A DNA stretch of 64,000 nt from Oscillospiraceae bacterium (GCA_020025535.1 JAHHRY010000001.1:186001-250000), one strand, 5' to 3'. Shown: positions 15,528-23,345, numbered from the stretch's first letter. A program made the numbers and translations. The notes: generated from the letters alone by a model not told the origin.

Positions 15528-17273
15528 CAGCACACACAGAATAAATCCAATGGCGGTCGGCAGTAAAAAGGCCGCCGCCGTTTTGGACACGCTGCCGGTT
15601 TCCTTGTAAATCGTCAAAAGCGTGGTGGAACAGGGCCAGTGGAACACCGTGAACACCATGGCGCACACCGCCATCTGTGCCGTAATGTTCGTAGCCATCA
15701 GGCTCTCCGCCCCCACTACCGCCTGCAGGCTTCCGGCGCCGGTAATGCCCATCAGAATCACAGGAATAAACAGTTCATTTGCAGGCAGAGACAGGATAAA
15801 TGCCAGCAAAAGGATTCCGTTCATCCCCATGAGCAGTCCTACCGGCTCCAGAAACCGGATTGCAGCTCCCAGCATCGGCGTGTTGGCCAGTATCCAAAGC
15901 ACCGCTCCTGCCGGCGCTGCCACGCTCAGGGCACGCATTGCCACATGATAGGTGCGGTCGATCAGCGACCGTACAAGAATCTGTCCCACTCTGGGTTTCC
16001 GCAAAGGCGGCATTTCCATCAGGAATACGCTGGACTGATGCCGCAGCGCCGTCCTGCTGAGAAGTCCCGAAGCACCCATAGCCCCCAGGACACCCAGCAC
16101 CACGCTGAACGCCACCGCCAGCGGCGCCCATCCTTCTTTGCAGAACAGGCTCGCCAGTAAAATCAGTGCCGGAAATCTGCCGTTACATGGAATCATAGCG
16201 TTGGTCAGGATGCCCAGCAGCCGTTCCCTGGGGGAATCAATGATTCGGCAGCCGGTCACGCCCACTACATTGCAGCCAATGCCCATGCAGAAAGTCAGCG
16301 CCTGCTTGCCGCAGCCGCCGCAGTGACACATGGGCCGATCCAGCAGGAATGCCATTCGGGGCAGATATCCCACATCCTCCAAAATGGTAAACAGAGGAAA
16401 GAAAATCGCCATAGGCGGCAGCATCACCGCAATAACTCTTGCCGCCGTGGCATAGACGCCATCCACCAGAATGCCAAACAGCCACGGCGGCAGTATGGTG
16501 AGATTTGTCTTCAGAAATGCATACACCCAGTCAAACAGGCGTTCCAACAGCATACCCGGATAATTGGCTCCCCATACTGTCAGCCAGACGATCAAAAACA
16601 GCAGCCCCAGCATGATCGGGACGCCCTTTCTGCGGCTCACCAGAATCCGGTCCAGCGTCAGACGCCAGGTTTCTTTCTGTGCCGGGTCGGTGGATACGCA
16701 CTGGGCGGCGATGCTCTGGGCATCCATCAGAGGATCGTTCCATTTTTTAAGCACGGGAGGCGGTGCGGCAACGGTTTTCTGAATTTGGGCAATCAGCTCA
16801 TTCAGTCCCTCCCGCCGGGGCACCGCCGTCAGAACCACCGGCACACCCAAGATTGTTGACAGCTTTTCTCCGTCCACGAAGATTCCCTGTTTCCGGGCTT
16901 CATCAATTAAATTGATGCAGAGAATCACCTTTTCCCGGCGATTCAGAATCTGCAGCGCCAAAATCAAATTTCGCTCCAAAGCGCTGCCGTCGCAGACCAC
17001 CACAGTGCAATCCGCTTCTCCGCTGTCAATATAGCCGGCGGCAATTCTTTCCTCCTCTGAGCTTCCCTCCAGGGAATAAGTACCGGGCAAATCAACAAAT
17101 TCATATTGCCTTTTTCCCCCACGGAGCATTCCGGCAGCAATGTCCACGGTCTTTCCGGACCAATTTCCGGTGTGCCGCCGCAGTCCCGTGAGGGAATTAA
17201 ACAAGCTGCTTTTCCCCACATTGGGATTCCCGGCGAGGGCAATGGTATACTTTTGTAGCTCTTTTTTCCCCAT
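15498..17273 (-). CDS. feoB: Ferrous iron transport protein B
   Basis: The 591-residue protein has an N-terminal G domain with GNPNVGKSS (G1), HTGNWSGKTVD (switch I), VDLPGTYSL (G3) and NLIDEA (G4), a short helical linker, then about eight membrane segments including CGGCGKQALTFCMGIGCNVVG. It moves Fe2+ across the inner membrane in anaerobes. At 591 residues it is shorter than the 770-residue E. coli protein, which is common in Clostridia. The ATG follows the feoA stop without a gap, and its ribosome site lies inside the end of feoA, so the two are translationally coupled. Confidence 0.96.
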   Translation of the reverse strand: MGKKELQKYTIALAGNPNVGKSSLFNSLTGLRRHTGNWSGKTVDIAAGMLRGGKRQYEFVDLPGTYSLEGSSEEERIAAGYIDSGEADCTVVVCDGSALERNLILALQILNRREKVILCINLIDEARKQGIFVDGEKLSTILGVPVVLTAVPRREGLNELIAQIQKTVAAPPPVLKKWNDPLMDAQSIAAQCVSTDPAQKETWRLTLDRILVSRRKGVPIMLGLLFLIVWLTVWGANYPGMLLERLFDWVYAFLKTNLTILPPWLFGILVDGVYATAARVIAVMLPPMAIFFPLFTILEDVGYLPRMAFLLDRPMCHCGGCGKQALTFCMGIGCNVVGVTGCRIIDSPRERLLGILTNAMIPCNGRFPALILLASLFCKEGWAPLAVAFSVVLGVLGAMGASGLLSRTALRHQSSVFLMEMPPLRKPRVGQILVRSLIDRTYHVAMRALSVAAPAGAVLWILANTPMLGAAIRFLEPVGLLMGMNGILLLAFILSLPANELFIPVILMGITGAGSLQAVVGAESLMATNITAQMAVCAMVFTVFHWPCSTTLLTIYKETGSVSKTAAAFLLPTAIGFILCVLLHGLFCYFG

Positions 17274-17504
17274 TTACAAGCTTCTCCCTGAAATTCTGCA
17301 CAAATCCCGTCTACGAATTGCCAGCACCGTTCCACGCAATTCCAGCGCAGTCACATCATCATGCGGACTGCGATAACGGCAGGACACCTGCGTCTCTTCC
17401 GTCAATCCAAAATCTTCCAGGCGCCGCCGCAAAGTCTCCTCGCAGGAAACTCTGGTCACGACGGCTTTCATCCCGGGACGCAGCCCATCCAGACTGATTT
17501 CCAT
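17274..17504 (-). CDS. feoA: Ferrous iron transport protein A
   Basis: The 76-residue SH3-like FeoA protein has the family pattern LDGLRPGMKAVVTRV, a RRLEDFGL segment, and ELRGTVLAIRR with DLCRI at the end. It works with FeoB in the membrane, where it is thought to affect the G domain. It is first in the feoAB operon and diverges from nth, sharing a 117-base intergenic region. No clear Fur or DtxR box stands out by eye, although a DtxR-type regulator is encoded at 22823. Confidence 0.92.
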   Translation of the reverse strand: MEISLDGLRPGMKAVVTRVSCEETLRRRLEDFGLTEETQVSCRYRSPHDDVTALELRGTVLAIRRRDLCRISGRSL

Positions 17505-17568
17505 ACCAATCCCTCCCTTAACAGCTATGCCATTTTATACATCCGCCGGCAGTTTTGTGCAAAAAACT

Positions 17569-17596
17569 TTGCAAGCGGGATTATTTGTGGTATGAT
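17569..17596 (+). promoter_or_regulatory. Promoter of nth
   Basis: TTGCAA (17569-17574), 16 bases, TATGAT (17591-17596) with an extended TGG before the -10. Confidence 0.7.
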
Positions 17597-17621
17597 GTCA
17601 GAAACAAGGAGGATGCCGTCC

Positions 17622-18272
17622 ATGGAAAACAAGGTACAAGCCATTATCGATATTTTGAAATCCCGCTACCCAGATCCCACCTGCGCGCTGCACTATCAGA
17701 AAGATTACGAGCTGATGATTGCCGTACGGCTCTCTGCCCAGTGTACGGATGCCCGGGTCAATCTGGTAACCCCTGCACTGTTTGCCGCCTTCCCCACACT
17801 GGAAGCCATGGCAGGCGCAGATATTGGAGAAGTGGAAAATCTTGTTCATTCCTGCGGCTTCTATAAGCACAAGGCACGGGATATTGTACTGGGATGTCAG
17901 ATGCTGCTGACCGATTACGGCGGAAAAGTCCCCGGCACCATGGCCGAACTTCTGAAAATCCCCGGCGTGGGGCGCAAGACCGCCAATCTTCTGCTGGGGG
18001 ACCTCTACGGGACTCCGGGAAGTGTGGTTTGCGACACCCATTGCATCCGCATCTGCGGCCGTCTGGGACTTTCCCACGGCAAGGAGCCGGAAAAGGTGGA
18101 GCAGCAGCTCCGGGCCATTCTGCCGCCGGAAGAAAGCAGCGATTTCTGCCATCGGATTGTTCTCTTTGGCCGGGAGATCTGTACTGCCAGAGCTCCCAGG
18201 TGCAGCGAATGTCCTCTGTCCATGCATTGTCGGGAATTTGTTCCGGAAACGCAGCCGAAACATATCCCCTGA
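17622..18272 (+). CDS. nth: Endonuclease III
   Basis: The 216-residue DNA glycosylase/AP lyase starts at MENKVQAI behind AAGGAGG; an ATG three codons upstream overlaps the ribosome site. The helix-hairpin-helix LLKIPGVGRKTAN carries the catalytic Lys, and the Asp sits in VVCDTHCIRI, where most homologues have VDTHV. The C-terminal 4Fe-4S loop has the exact Cx6Cx2Cx5C spacing (CTARAPRCSECPLSMHC). It removes oxidised pyrimidines in base excision repair. It is monocistronic, with promoter and terminator visible. Confidence 0.96.
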   Translation: MENKVQAIIDILKSRYPDPTCALHYQKDYELMIAVRLSAQCTDARVNLVTPALFAAFPTLEAMAGADIGEVENLVHSCGFYKHKARDIVLGCQMLLTDYGGKVPGTMAELLKIPGVGRKTANLLLGDLYGTPGSVVCDTHCIRICGRLGLSHGKEPEKVEQQLRAILPPEESSDFCHRIVLFGREICTARAPRCSECPLSMHCREFVPETQPKHIP

Positions 18273-18290
18273 GTTTTTCCGGGAAAATAT

Positions 18291-18331
18291 ACAGGCGGGC
18301 TTCCGAAATTCATCGGGAGCCCGCCTGTTTT
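18291..18331 (+). terminator. Terminator of nth
   Basis: CAGGCGGGCT/AGCCCGCCTG with a 16-base loop, then TTTT. Confidence 0.8.
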
Positions 18332-18367
18332 GGTATCGGATGGCACCTTTGCATTCTGCGGCGGTAT

Positions 18368-18400
18368 AAAAAAGAAGCAGCCTCCAAAAGAGGCTGCTTC
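18368..18400 (-). terminator. Terminator of the rpsF-ssb-rpsR operon
   Basis: GAAGCAGCCTC/GAGGCTGCTTC with a five-base loop, followed in the minus direction by a T-run. Confidence 0.88.
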
Positions 18401-18464
18401 TGATTCGCTTCAATAGGCATCCGCGAAGCCCGGGGCTTCACTGCGGGTGCATCTGTCAATTCAA

Positions 18465-18701
18465 TTATTCAGCGACGTAGGGCAGCAGAGCAATCTGACG
18501 GGCACGCTTGATAGCGGTGGTCAGGTCACGCTGATGTTCTGCACAGGTGCCGGTGGTACGGCGGGGCAGAATCTTGCCGCGCTCGGACAGATAACGGCGG
18601 AGCTTTGCAGTGTCCTTGTAATCGATGCCGTTCACCTTATCCACGCAGAAAGCACATACCTTCTTGCGCTTGCGGGGACGCATACGCTGTTCGTTAGCCA
18701 T
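18465..18701 (-). CDS. rpsR: 30S ribosomal protein S18
   Basis: The 78-residue protein starts at MANEQRMRPRKRKK with GAAGGAGG upstream. It keeps the zinc-type cysteines (CAFC and TGTCAEH) and the RNA-binding core DYKDTAKLRRYLSERGKILPRR. S18 forms a heterodimer with S6 on the 30S platform. It is last in the conserved rpsF-ssb-rpsR operon. The presence of the cysteines marks it as a zinc-containing form rather than the Cys-free paralogue used under zinc limitation. Confidence 0.98.
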   Translation of the reverse strand: MANEQRMRPRKRKKVCAFCVDKVNGIDYKDTAKLRRYLSERGKILPRRTTGTCAEHQRDLTTAIKRARQIALLPYVAE

Positions 18702-18745
18702 GGAAATAACCTCCTTCGTAAGCATTGTGAAAAAAGTTCTGTAAT

Positions 18746-19246
18746 TTAGAAGGGCAGCTGTGCATCGTCGTCTTCCAGCATCGCAAAATCGGATGCAGGA
18801 GCGCTTGCGGGGGCAGAATAGCCGCCGTAGCTGGGTGCTGCAGCAGGAGCGTTGTAAGTGTTACCGCCGTAGGAATTGCCGCCATAGGTGTTGCCACCGT
18901 AGGAGGATTCGCTATTGCCGTCACGCTTGCTGTCGCCGAAATAGACATTGTCGGCGATAACCTCTGCAGTGCGACGCTTATTGCCGTCCTTATCGGTCCA
19001 GCTGCGGATCTGCAGCCGACCGGACACCACCGCCATGCGACCCTTGGTGAAATACTTAGAGACAAATTCTCCAGTCTGACGCCAGGCGACACAGTCGATG
19101 AAGTCAGTTTCCCGTTCGCCGCCGTCCTTCGGACCGAAGTCACGATCGACTGCCAGGCTAAAGCTGGCTACGGCGACGCCGCTGCCGGTACGGCGCAGCT
19201 CGGGATCACGGGTCAGGCGGCCCATGATTACAATGTGGTTGAGCAT
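18746..19246 (-). CDS. ssb: Single-stranded DNA-binding protein
   Basis: The 166-residue protein has one OB fold (residues 1-105: MLNHIVIMGRLTRDPELR, FIDCVAWR, VVSGRLQIRSW), a flexible Gly/Tyr/Asn/Ala-rich linker with three GGNxYGG-type repeats, and the acidic tip EDDDAQLPF that recruits partner proteins. It is the replicative SSB. Its place between rpsF and rpsR is the usual one in Firmicutes. The linker repeats and tip distinguish it from the second SSB-like protein at 14916. Confidence 0.98.
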   Translation of the reverse strand: MLNHIVIMGRLTRDPELRRTGSGVAVASFSLAVDRDFGPKDGGERETDFIDCVAWRQTGEFVSKYFTKGRMAVVSGRLQIRSWTDKDGNKRRTAEVIADNVYFGDSKRDGNSESSYGGNTYGGNSYGGNTYNAPAAAPSYGGYSAPASAPASDFAMLEDDDAQLPF

Positions 19247-19258
19247 CGGAATTCCTCC

Positions 19259-19555
19259 TTACTCGGCCACAGCAGTGGTCAGGCAACGCATAACGCCTTC
19301 GGTGATCTTCATAACACGCTCAAGCTCTGCAGGGAACTCGGGCTTGCTTTCGAAGTTCATGAGGACGTAGTAGCCTTCCATCAGGTCGTTGATGGGGTAT
19401 GCCAGACGACGCTTGCCCCACTCATCGATGTTGGACAGAGTGCCCTCCGCCTCCACCATTGCCTTGAACTTTTCCACAAGTGCAGCGATGCCCTCTTCGC
19501 CCTGAGCAGGGTCGATGATGTAGAGCACCTCGTACTTACCGGTAATCTTAGCCAT
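19259..19555 (-). CDS. rpsF: 30S ribosomal protein S6
   Basis: The 98-residue protein starts at MAKITGKYEVLYIIDP behind AAAAGGAGG; the longer frame from 19606 would lie in the leader. KRRLAYPINDLMEGYYVLMNFES is the core of the S6 fold, and the C-terminus lacks the long acidic tail of E. coli S6. First gene of the rpsF-ssb-rpsR operon. The leader has a stable hairpin that could take part in feedback by the S6:S18 complex. Confidence 0.97.
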   Translation of the reverse strand: MAKITGKYEVLYIIDPAQGEEGIAALVEKFKAMVEAEGTLSNIDEWGKRRLAYPINDLMEGYYVLMNFESKPEFPAELERVMKITEGVMRCLTTAVAE

Positions 19556-19583
19556 GTTGATTGCACCTCCTTTTGGACTTTTG

Positions 19584-19604
19584 GCCCCCGGACTCGCCGG
19601 GAGC
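19584..19604 (-). promoter_or_regulatory. Hairpin in the rpsF leader (possible S6:S18 feedback site)
   Basis: GCTCCCGG and CCGGGGGC form an 8-bp stem around a five-base loop about 30 bases before the rpsF start. S6:S18-binding leaders occur at this place in many bacteria, but I could not confirm the specific motif by eye. Confidence 0.35.
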
Positions 19605-19632
19605 AAGGATGTCTGTGTTTGCAGACTGATTT

Positions 19633-19661
19633 ATTTTATAGGATTGTCTGCCAAAAGTCAA
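19633..19661 (-). promoter_or_regulatory. Promoter of the rpsF operon
   Basis: On the minus strand, TTGACT (19656-19661), 17 bases, TAAAAT (19633-19638). Confidence 0.8.
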
Positions 19662-19732
19662 GTAGTTTTTTCTATATAATCCGAAAAAATATGGATTTTT
19701 TTATAGATTTACCGGTGCTCTTCTGACATTTA

Positions 19733-19761
19733 TAAAAAAATGGGCGTCCCGAAGGACGCCC
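19733..19761 (-). terminator. Terminator of the cysteine-rich small-protein gene
   Basis: GGGCGTCC/GGACGCCC with a CGAA loop, followed in the minus direction by ATTTTTTT. Confidence 0.88.
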
Positions 19762-19770
19762 GCTCTTTTG

Positions 19771-19947
19771 TTAGCAGCAGCCGTGATCCCGATCACAGTT
19801 GCAGTTGCAGTTGCAGCCGCAGCCATTGCCACAGCCATTTCCGCAGCCACAGCCATAGCCATTGCCGCAGCCACAGAACAGGATGAGCAGGATGATGATC
19901 CAGCACACGTTACCACCGCAGAAACCGTTATTACCATAGTTATACAT
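19771..19947 (-). CDS. Tiny glycine- and cysteine-rich protein, possibly sporulation-associated
   Basis: The start at MYNYGNNGFCGG is nine bases after GGAGG, giving 58 residues of which 14 are cysteine. The first third holds one hydrophobic segment (WIIILLILF, residues 16-24), and the rest is a run of CGCGNG and CNCNCN repeats ending DRDHGCC. I know no named family for it. Small Gly/Tyr-rich proteins with one hydrophobic stretch (YjcZ-like) are made during sporulation, and the cysteine tail could bind metal or form disulfides in a coat; both are inference. The gene lies 211 bases from a divergent Spo0A paralogue with 0A boxes between them. A short stem (CCGCA/TGCGG) touches its ribosome site. 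Confidence 0.65.
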   Translation of the reverse strand: MYNYGNNGFCGGNVCWIIILLILFCGCGNGYGCGCGNGCGNGCGCNCNCNCDRDHGCC

Positions 19948-20052
19948 AATCCATACCTCCGCATTTTTTTTGCGGTTTTCACCGCTCATTCCATGTTATT
20001 CCGGAGTCCCAAAAATGTGCTGCCACTTTCTAAATCCACTTCGCAACCTGCC

Positions 20053-20074
20053 TTTGTCGAAATTTGTCGACAAA
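20053..20074. promoter_or_regulatory. Two adjacent Spo0A boxes
   Basis: TTTGTCGAA (20053-20061) is followed one base later by the palindrome TTTGTCGACAAA (20063-20074), which holds the core on both strands. They lie between the cysteine-rich gene and the Spo0A paralogue and could control either. Confidence 0.65.
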
Positions 20075-20158
20075 TATGCACAAAATGGCATTGAAAAATG
20101 TCGGGCAATCTGTTATTTTAATAAGTGCTGTGTCAAATATTAGAAAGGGGATGCCGCC

Positions 20159-20899
20159 ATGGATATGCCAAAGGTATTGATCGTCGACAGCAATGATGAA
20201 TTTCGTGAAAGTCTTTCCGATGCGCTGAGTAGAATCTGTATCCTCCACACTTGTCAAAGCGGCTCACAAGCTCTGGAGCTCATGCATTCTTTTTCTCCCG
20301 ATATTCTGATTCTGGATCTGATGCTTCCGGGTATTGATGGTATCAGTCTGCTCCACAGAACAGCAGAAGCCGGTCTGCATCCAGCTGTACTAGCCACTTC
20401 CCGTTTTACCAGTGACTATGTGTTGGAGGCACTTCACCGGCTGGAGGTGAACTATCTGATGATGAAGCCCTGTGATATTCAATCCATTGTATGCAGAGTC
20501 AGTGATCTGGCCGCCGATCTGCATCCGTCTTCCATTTACCACACCGATCCCAAATCGGCTGTGTCCAATCTGCTGCTGTCTCTGGGCTTTCCTACCAAGC
20601 TGGATGGCTTCAGCTATTTACAGGCCGCCATTCCTCTGTATTCCGAGGATCCGTCTCAGGCCATCACAAAGGAACTGTATACTGCTGTCGCTACGCTCTA
20701 CCACAAAGACTGCAAGCAGGTGGAACGTTCCATCCGCAGCGCCATCGAAGCCGCTTGGCGCAATCGGGACGAGAGAGTCTGGCAGCTGTATTTTAATCCC
20801 GCTCCCGGCGGCTGCGTCCCCCGCCCGACCAACGGTACTTTCATATCCCGTATGGCAGATTTTCTGGCCAGACAGATATATCAATATGGCAATGTATAA
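20159..20899 (+). CDS. Spo0A paralogue (response regulator with Spo0A-type DNA-binding domain)
   Basis: The 246-residue protein has a receiver domain (residues 1-115) with the phospho-acceptor Asp in LILDLMLPG, the Thr in LATS and the Lys in MMKPCD; the acidic pocket reads VDSN. The C-terminal domain (130-240) is of Spo0A type: LLLSLGFPTKLDGFSYLQAAI, then QVERSIRSAIEAAW, where Spo0A has RVERAIRHAIEVAW, and RPTNGTFISRMADFL. The true Spo0A is encoded at 41938. This copy is clearly divergent in the last 60 residues but keeps the DNA-contacting arginines. A role in modulating or antagonising Spo0A is inference. It has AAAGGGGA before the ATG and 0A boxes about 90 bases upstream. Confidence 0.88.
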   Translation: MDMPKVLIVDSNDEFRESLSDALSRICILHTCQSGSQALELMHSFSPDILILDLMLPGIDGISLLHRTAEAGLHPAVLATSRFTSDYVLEALHRLEVNYLMMKPCDIQSIVCRVSDLAADLHPSSIYHTDPKSAVSNLLLSLGFPTKLDGFSYLQAAIPLYSEDPSQAITKELYTAVATLYHKDCKQVERSIRSAIEAAWRNRDERVWQLYFNPAPGGCVPRPTNGTFISRMADFLARQIYQYGNV

Positions 20900-20913
20900 A
20901 ACTGCCACAAAAT

Positions 20914-20944
20914 AATACGGGCAAGAATTGTTCTTGCCCGTATT
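20914..20944. terminator. Bidirectional terminator
   Basis: AATACGGGCAAGAA/TTCTTGCCCGTATT with a TTG loop and T-run, between the convergent Spo0A paralogue and the YitT gene. Confidence 0.9.
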
Positions 20945-20951
20945 TTACATC

Positions 20952-21830
20952 TTAGTCCTTAATTTCAGGATCATCCTTTGCATAGCTGAAACCGCGGCCC
21001 CAGACCTCGCTGACCTGATTGATAATCATAAAGCAGGCAGGGTCCACTTCTCTTGCAAGGCGTTCGATCTTCACCACTTCCCGGTTGCTGATTACCGTCA
21101 GCAGCACTTCCGTATTCTGGTGAAGATAGCCGCTCTCTCCATGCAGCAGAGTCACGCCCCGCTCCACCTGAGAGAGAATCTTATCCCGCATTTCCTCGGG
21201 ATACTGGGTAACGATTTTCACCTCTGTCTTGGTGGTACCGAACAGCGTCACCTTATTGAGGGTAATGGAAACGGTAATGGTCAGCAGCATACCGTACAGC
21301 AGGTCTTCCATGGGATGGAAAGACATCTGGGCCAGCATGATGCAGAAATCAAATGCCCACAGGGTAGAAGAAACCGGAATGCGGAACAGCTTCTGCAGAA
21401 TCAGGGGAGGCACGTCCATACCGCCGGTGGAAGCGCCGCCGCGAATCACCATTCCAAGTCCCGTTGCCATAAATATGCCTGCAAACAACACATTCAGCAA
21501 AGGTTCCGTGGTGATCTGATAATTTCCCAGCAGCCTGTCCAGTGTTTCCAGCACAGCCGGGAAATACAGGGAACTGAACACGGTTGTCAGCGCAAACTGT
21601 GTGCCCAGGATTTTCCAGCCGATTCCCAGCATGATCAGGTTGAATATCAGGGTAAATACCGGAATGGAAATATGTGCATAGTGTTCCACCAGCAGCGCCA
21701 GACCGGTCGTGCCGCAGCTGATCAGATTGGCCGGCAGCAAAAACAGCTTGACCGCCGTCGCGAAAATGGTGTTGCCCACCAGGACCAGCAGCAGAGACAT
21801 AAGCTTTTTTCTGTTAATTTTTTTTGCCAT
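20952..21830 (-). CDS. YitT family membrane protein
   Basis: The 292-residue protein starts at MAKKINRKKL, seven bases after GGGAGG. The first 200 residues hold about five to six membrane helices of the DUF161 type (FLLPANLISCGTTGLALL, GGASTGGMDVPPLI), and the last 90 residues form the cytoplasmic DUF2179 domain (TEVKIVTQYPEEM, VERGVTLLHGESGY, VISNREVVKI). Many Firmicutes carry several such proteins; their substrate is unknown. It is monocistronic from a strong promoter at 21917-21945. Confidence 0.93.
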   Translation of the reverse strand: MAKKINRKKLMSLLLVLVGNTIFATAVKLFLLPANLISCGTTGLALLVEHYAHISIPVFTLIFNLIMLGIGWKILGTQFALTTVFSSLYFPAVLETLDRLLGNYQITTEPLLNVLFAGIFMATGLGMVIRGGASTGGMDVPPLILQKLFRIPVSSTLWAFDFCIMLAQMSFHPMEDLLYGMLLTITVSITLNKVTLFGTTKTEVKIVTQYPEEMRDKILSQVERGVTLLHGESGYLHQNTEVLLTVISNREVVKIERLAREVDPACFMIINQVSEVWGRGFSYAKDDPEIKD

Positions 21831-21916
21831 ACAGCATCCTCCCGATCCAAAAAATACGCCTGCCAGAGAAACTTCCAACAGGCGAAATTCGAGCAAGTAT
21901 TACAATATCCTGCCCC

Positions 21917-21945
21917 ATTATAAAGAACAACCCAGAAATAGTCAA
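21917..21945 (-). promoter_or_regulatory. Promoter of the YitT gene
   Basis: On the minus strand, TTGACT (21940-21945), 17 bases, consensus TATAAT (21917-21922). Confidence 0.85.
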
Positions 21946-21958
21946 GATAAAAGATAAA

Positions 21959-22000
21959 AAACATCCCCCGGGAAAGCTACCGTTTCCCCGGGGGATGTTT
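21959..22000 (-). terminator. Terminator of sigK
   Basis: AAACATCCCCCGGG..AAA pairs with TTTCCCCGGGGGATGTTT with one bulge, followed in the minus direction by TTTATC. Confidence 0.8.
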
Positions 22001-22001
22001 G

Positions 22002-22679
22002 CTACTTTGAAAGCTCCGTCCGCAGTTTCTCCAGTGCCCGTTTCTCGATCCGGGATACATAGCTGCGGCTGATACCGGTTTTGTCTGCCACCTCTCGCTG
22101 TCGAAGTGGTACGCCGCCCTCCAGACCATAGCGAAGAACGATCACCTGCCGTTCCTGTTCTGTCAGGCATCGTCGAACTGCACCGTATACTTCCCTGATG
22201 GATTCCCGGTTGCTGATGTTTTCCAAAAGGTCACTGTCATCACTTACCACATCCATAAAGGAAAGAGATGCTCCGTCCGTACCGGTTTCGATGCAGTCCG
22301 ACAGCGAAACATCCTGGCTGCTCTTTCTCTGTGCCCTGAAATACATAAGAATTTCATTTTCTACACATCGGGCTGCATAAGTCGCAAGTCTGGCGCCTTT
22401 GGATGCATCAAAGGTGGAAATACCTTTAATCAGGCCGATGGTCCCTATAGAAATCAAATCTTCCTGATCCGAATTCTGCACATAGTATTTTTTGATGATG
22501 TGTGCAACCAGACGAAGGTTGCGTTCGATCAGAATATTCCGTGCCTCCAAATCTCCCTGTGATGCTCTATCCAGATAATAACGTTCCTCCTGTGCTGTCA
22601 AAGGACGGGGAAAGCTGCCGGAAGACAGCTGCAGAGAATACATCATACTGCTGAGAATCAGCCAAGTGGCGGCAATCAT
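22002..22679 (-). CDS. sigK: RNA polymerase sporulation sigma factor SigK
   Basis: The 225-residue protein starts at MIAATWLILSS, six bases after GGAGGTG; a GTG five codons upstream overlaps that site. The hydrophobic N-terminus of about 20 residues before SFPRPLTAQEE matches the pro-sequence that SpoIVFB removes from Bacillus pro-SigK. Region 2 has NLRLVAHIIKKYY, QEDLISIGTIGLIKGI and LATYAARCVENEILMYFR; region 4 ends in ADKTGISRSYVSRIEKRALEKL. RLVAHI and the pro-sequence favour SigK over SigE. It directs late mother-cell transcription. The gene is uninterrupted: there is no skin-type element. Confidence 0.93.
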   Translation of the reverse strand: MIAATWLILSSMMYSLQLSSGSFPRPLTAQEERYYLDRASQGDLEARNILIERNLRLVAHIIKKYYVQNSDQEDLISIGTIGLIKGISTFDASKGARLATYAARCVENEILMYFRAQRKSSQDVSLSDCIETGTDGASLSFMDVVSDDSDLLENISNRESIREVYGAVRRCLTEQERQVIVLRYGLEGGVPLRQREVADKTGISRSYVSRIEKRALEKLRTELSK

Positions 22680-22822
22680 GTGCCTCACCTCCACTCTACT
22701 CTATTCTCCGCTGCTCGTCCTTTTTCCATCTAAAATCCACCGCGCGTATTTACAGAATTCAACTTGCAAAAGGATCCATTTCATGGTACTCTATTGGAGA
22801 ATAAATATTAAGGAGGGCTTTT

Positions 22823-23197
22823 ATGCGGCTTCAGGAATCTGGCGAAATGTATCTGGAAACGATATACGTTCTGTCTCAGCAAATGAATATCGTTCGTTCT
22901 ATCGATGTTGTGGAGCATATGGGTTACTCCAAGCCCAGCGTCAGCCGTGCTGTAAGGCTGCTGAAAAGCAACGGCTATCTCACCGTGGAAGATAGCGGTG
23001 CTCTTATACTAACGGAAAGCGGGAAAGCCATCGGCGAAAAAATTTATGCCCGTCACAAACTGCTGACCGAGCTGTTAGTGCGTATTGGTGTCGACCGGGA
23101 AACTGCCGCAGAGGATGCCTGCAAAATGGAACATACCATCAGCGACACTACGTTTAATGCACTCCGAAAGCATTTGAACATGGATTTCGACAAATAG
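22823..23197 (+). CDS. DtxR/MntR family metal-dependent repressor
   Basis: The 124-residue protein has a winged helix (IRSIDVVEHMGYSKPSVSRAVRLLKSNGYLTVE type, residues 25-65) and the dimerisation/metal domain, but no SH3-like third domain. Its length is that of MntR. The metal ligands read M9, C100, E103 and H104 (EMYLETIY and DACKMEHTISD), the set of the iron sensor DtxR (M10, C102, E105, H106), whereas MntR has Asp and Glu at the first two. H78 (ARHKLL) is also conserved. It probably senses Fe2+ and could control feoAB; that link is inference. AAGGAGGG precedes the ATG. Confidence 0.88.
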   Translation: MRLQESGEMYLETIYVLSQQMNIVRSIDVVEHMGYSKPSVSRAVRLLKSNGYLTVEDSGALILTESGKAIGEKIYARHKLLTELLVRIGVDRETAAEDACKMEHTISDTTFNALRKHLNMDFDK

Positions 23198-23305
23198 CCA
23201 AAACAAATACCGCAGGCGGAATCAAAAGAAAGTGCTCCCCTGTGGGACTGTCACTCCGGCAGACCGGCCGGATATATCCGAATATATCTGCTACATTACA
23301 AAGAC

Positions 23306-23345
23306 AGCGGAGCGTATCAAACCCGATACGCTCCGCTTTTTCTCT
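23306..23345. terminator. Terminator between the DtxR-type gene and metQ
   Basis: AGCGGAGCGTATC/GATACGCTCCGCT with a six-base loop and a T-run on the plus side. It lies 3 bases before the metQ stop on the other strand. Confidence 0.85.

Noticed and set aside
22002..22679. SigE as the identity of the sigma factor
   Set aside because: RLVAHI, the hydrophobic N-terminal leader and the SFPRPL start match SigK better.
23172..23197. 0A-box word TTCGACAAA at the end of the DtxR-type gene
   Set aside because: It encodes the last codons (FDK stop) and has no promoter nearby; likely chance.
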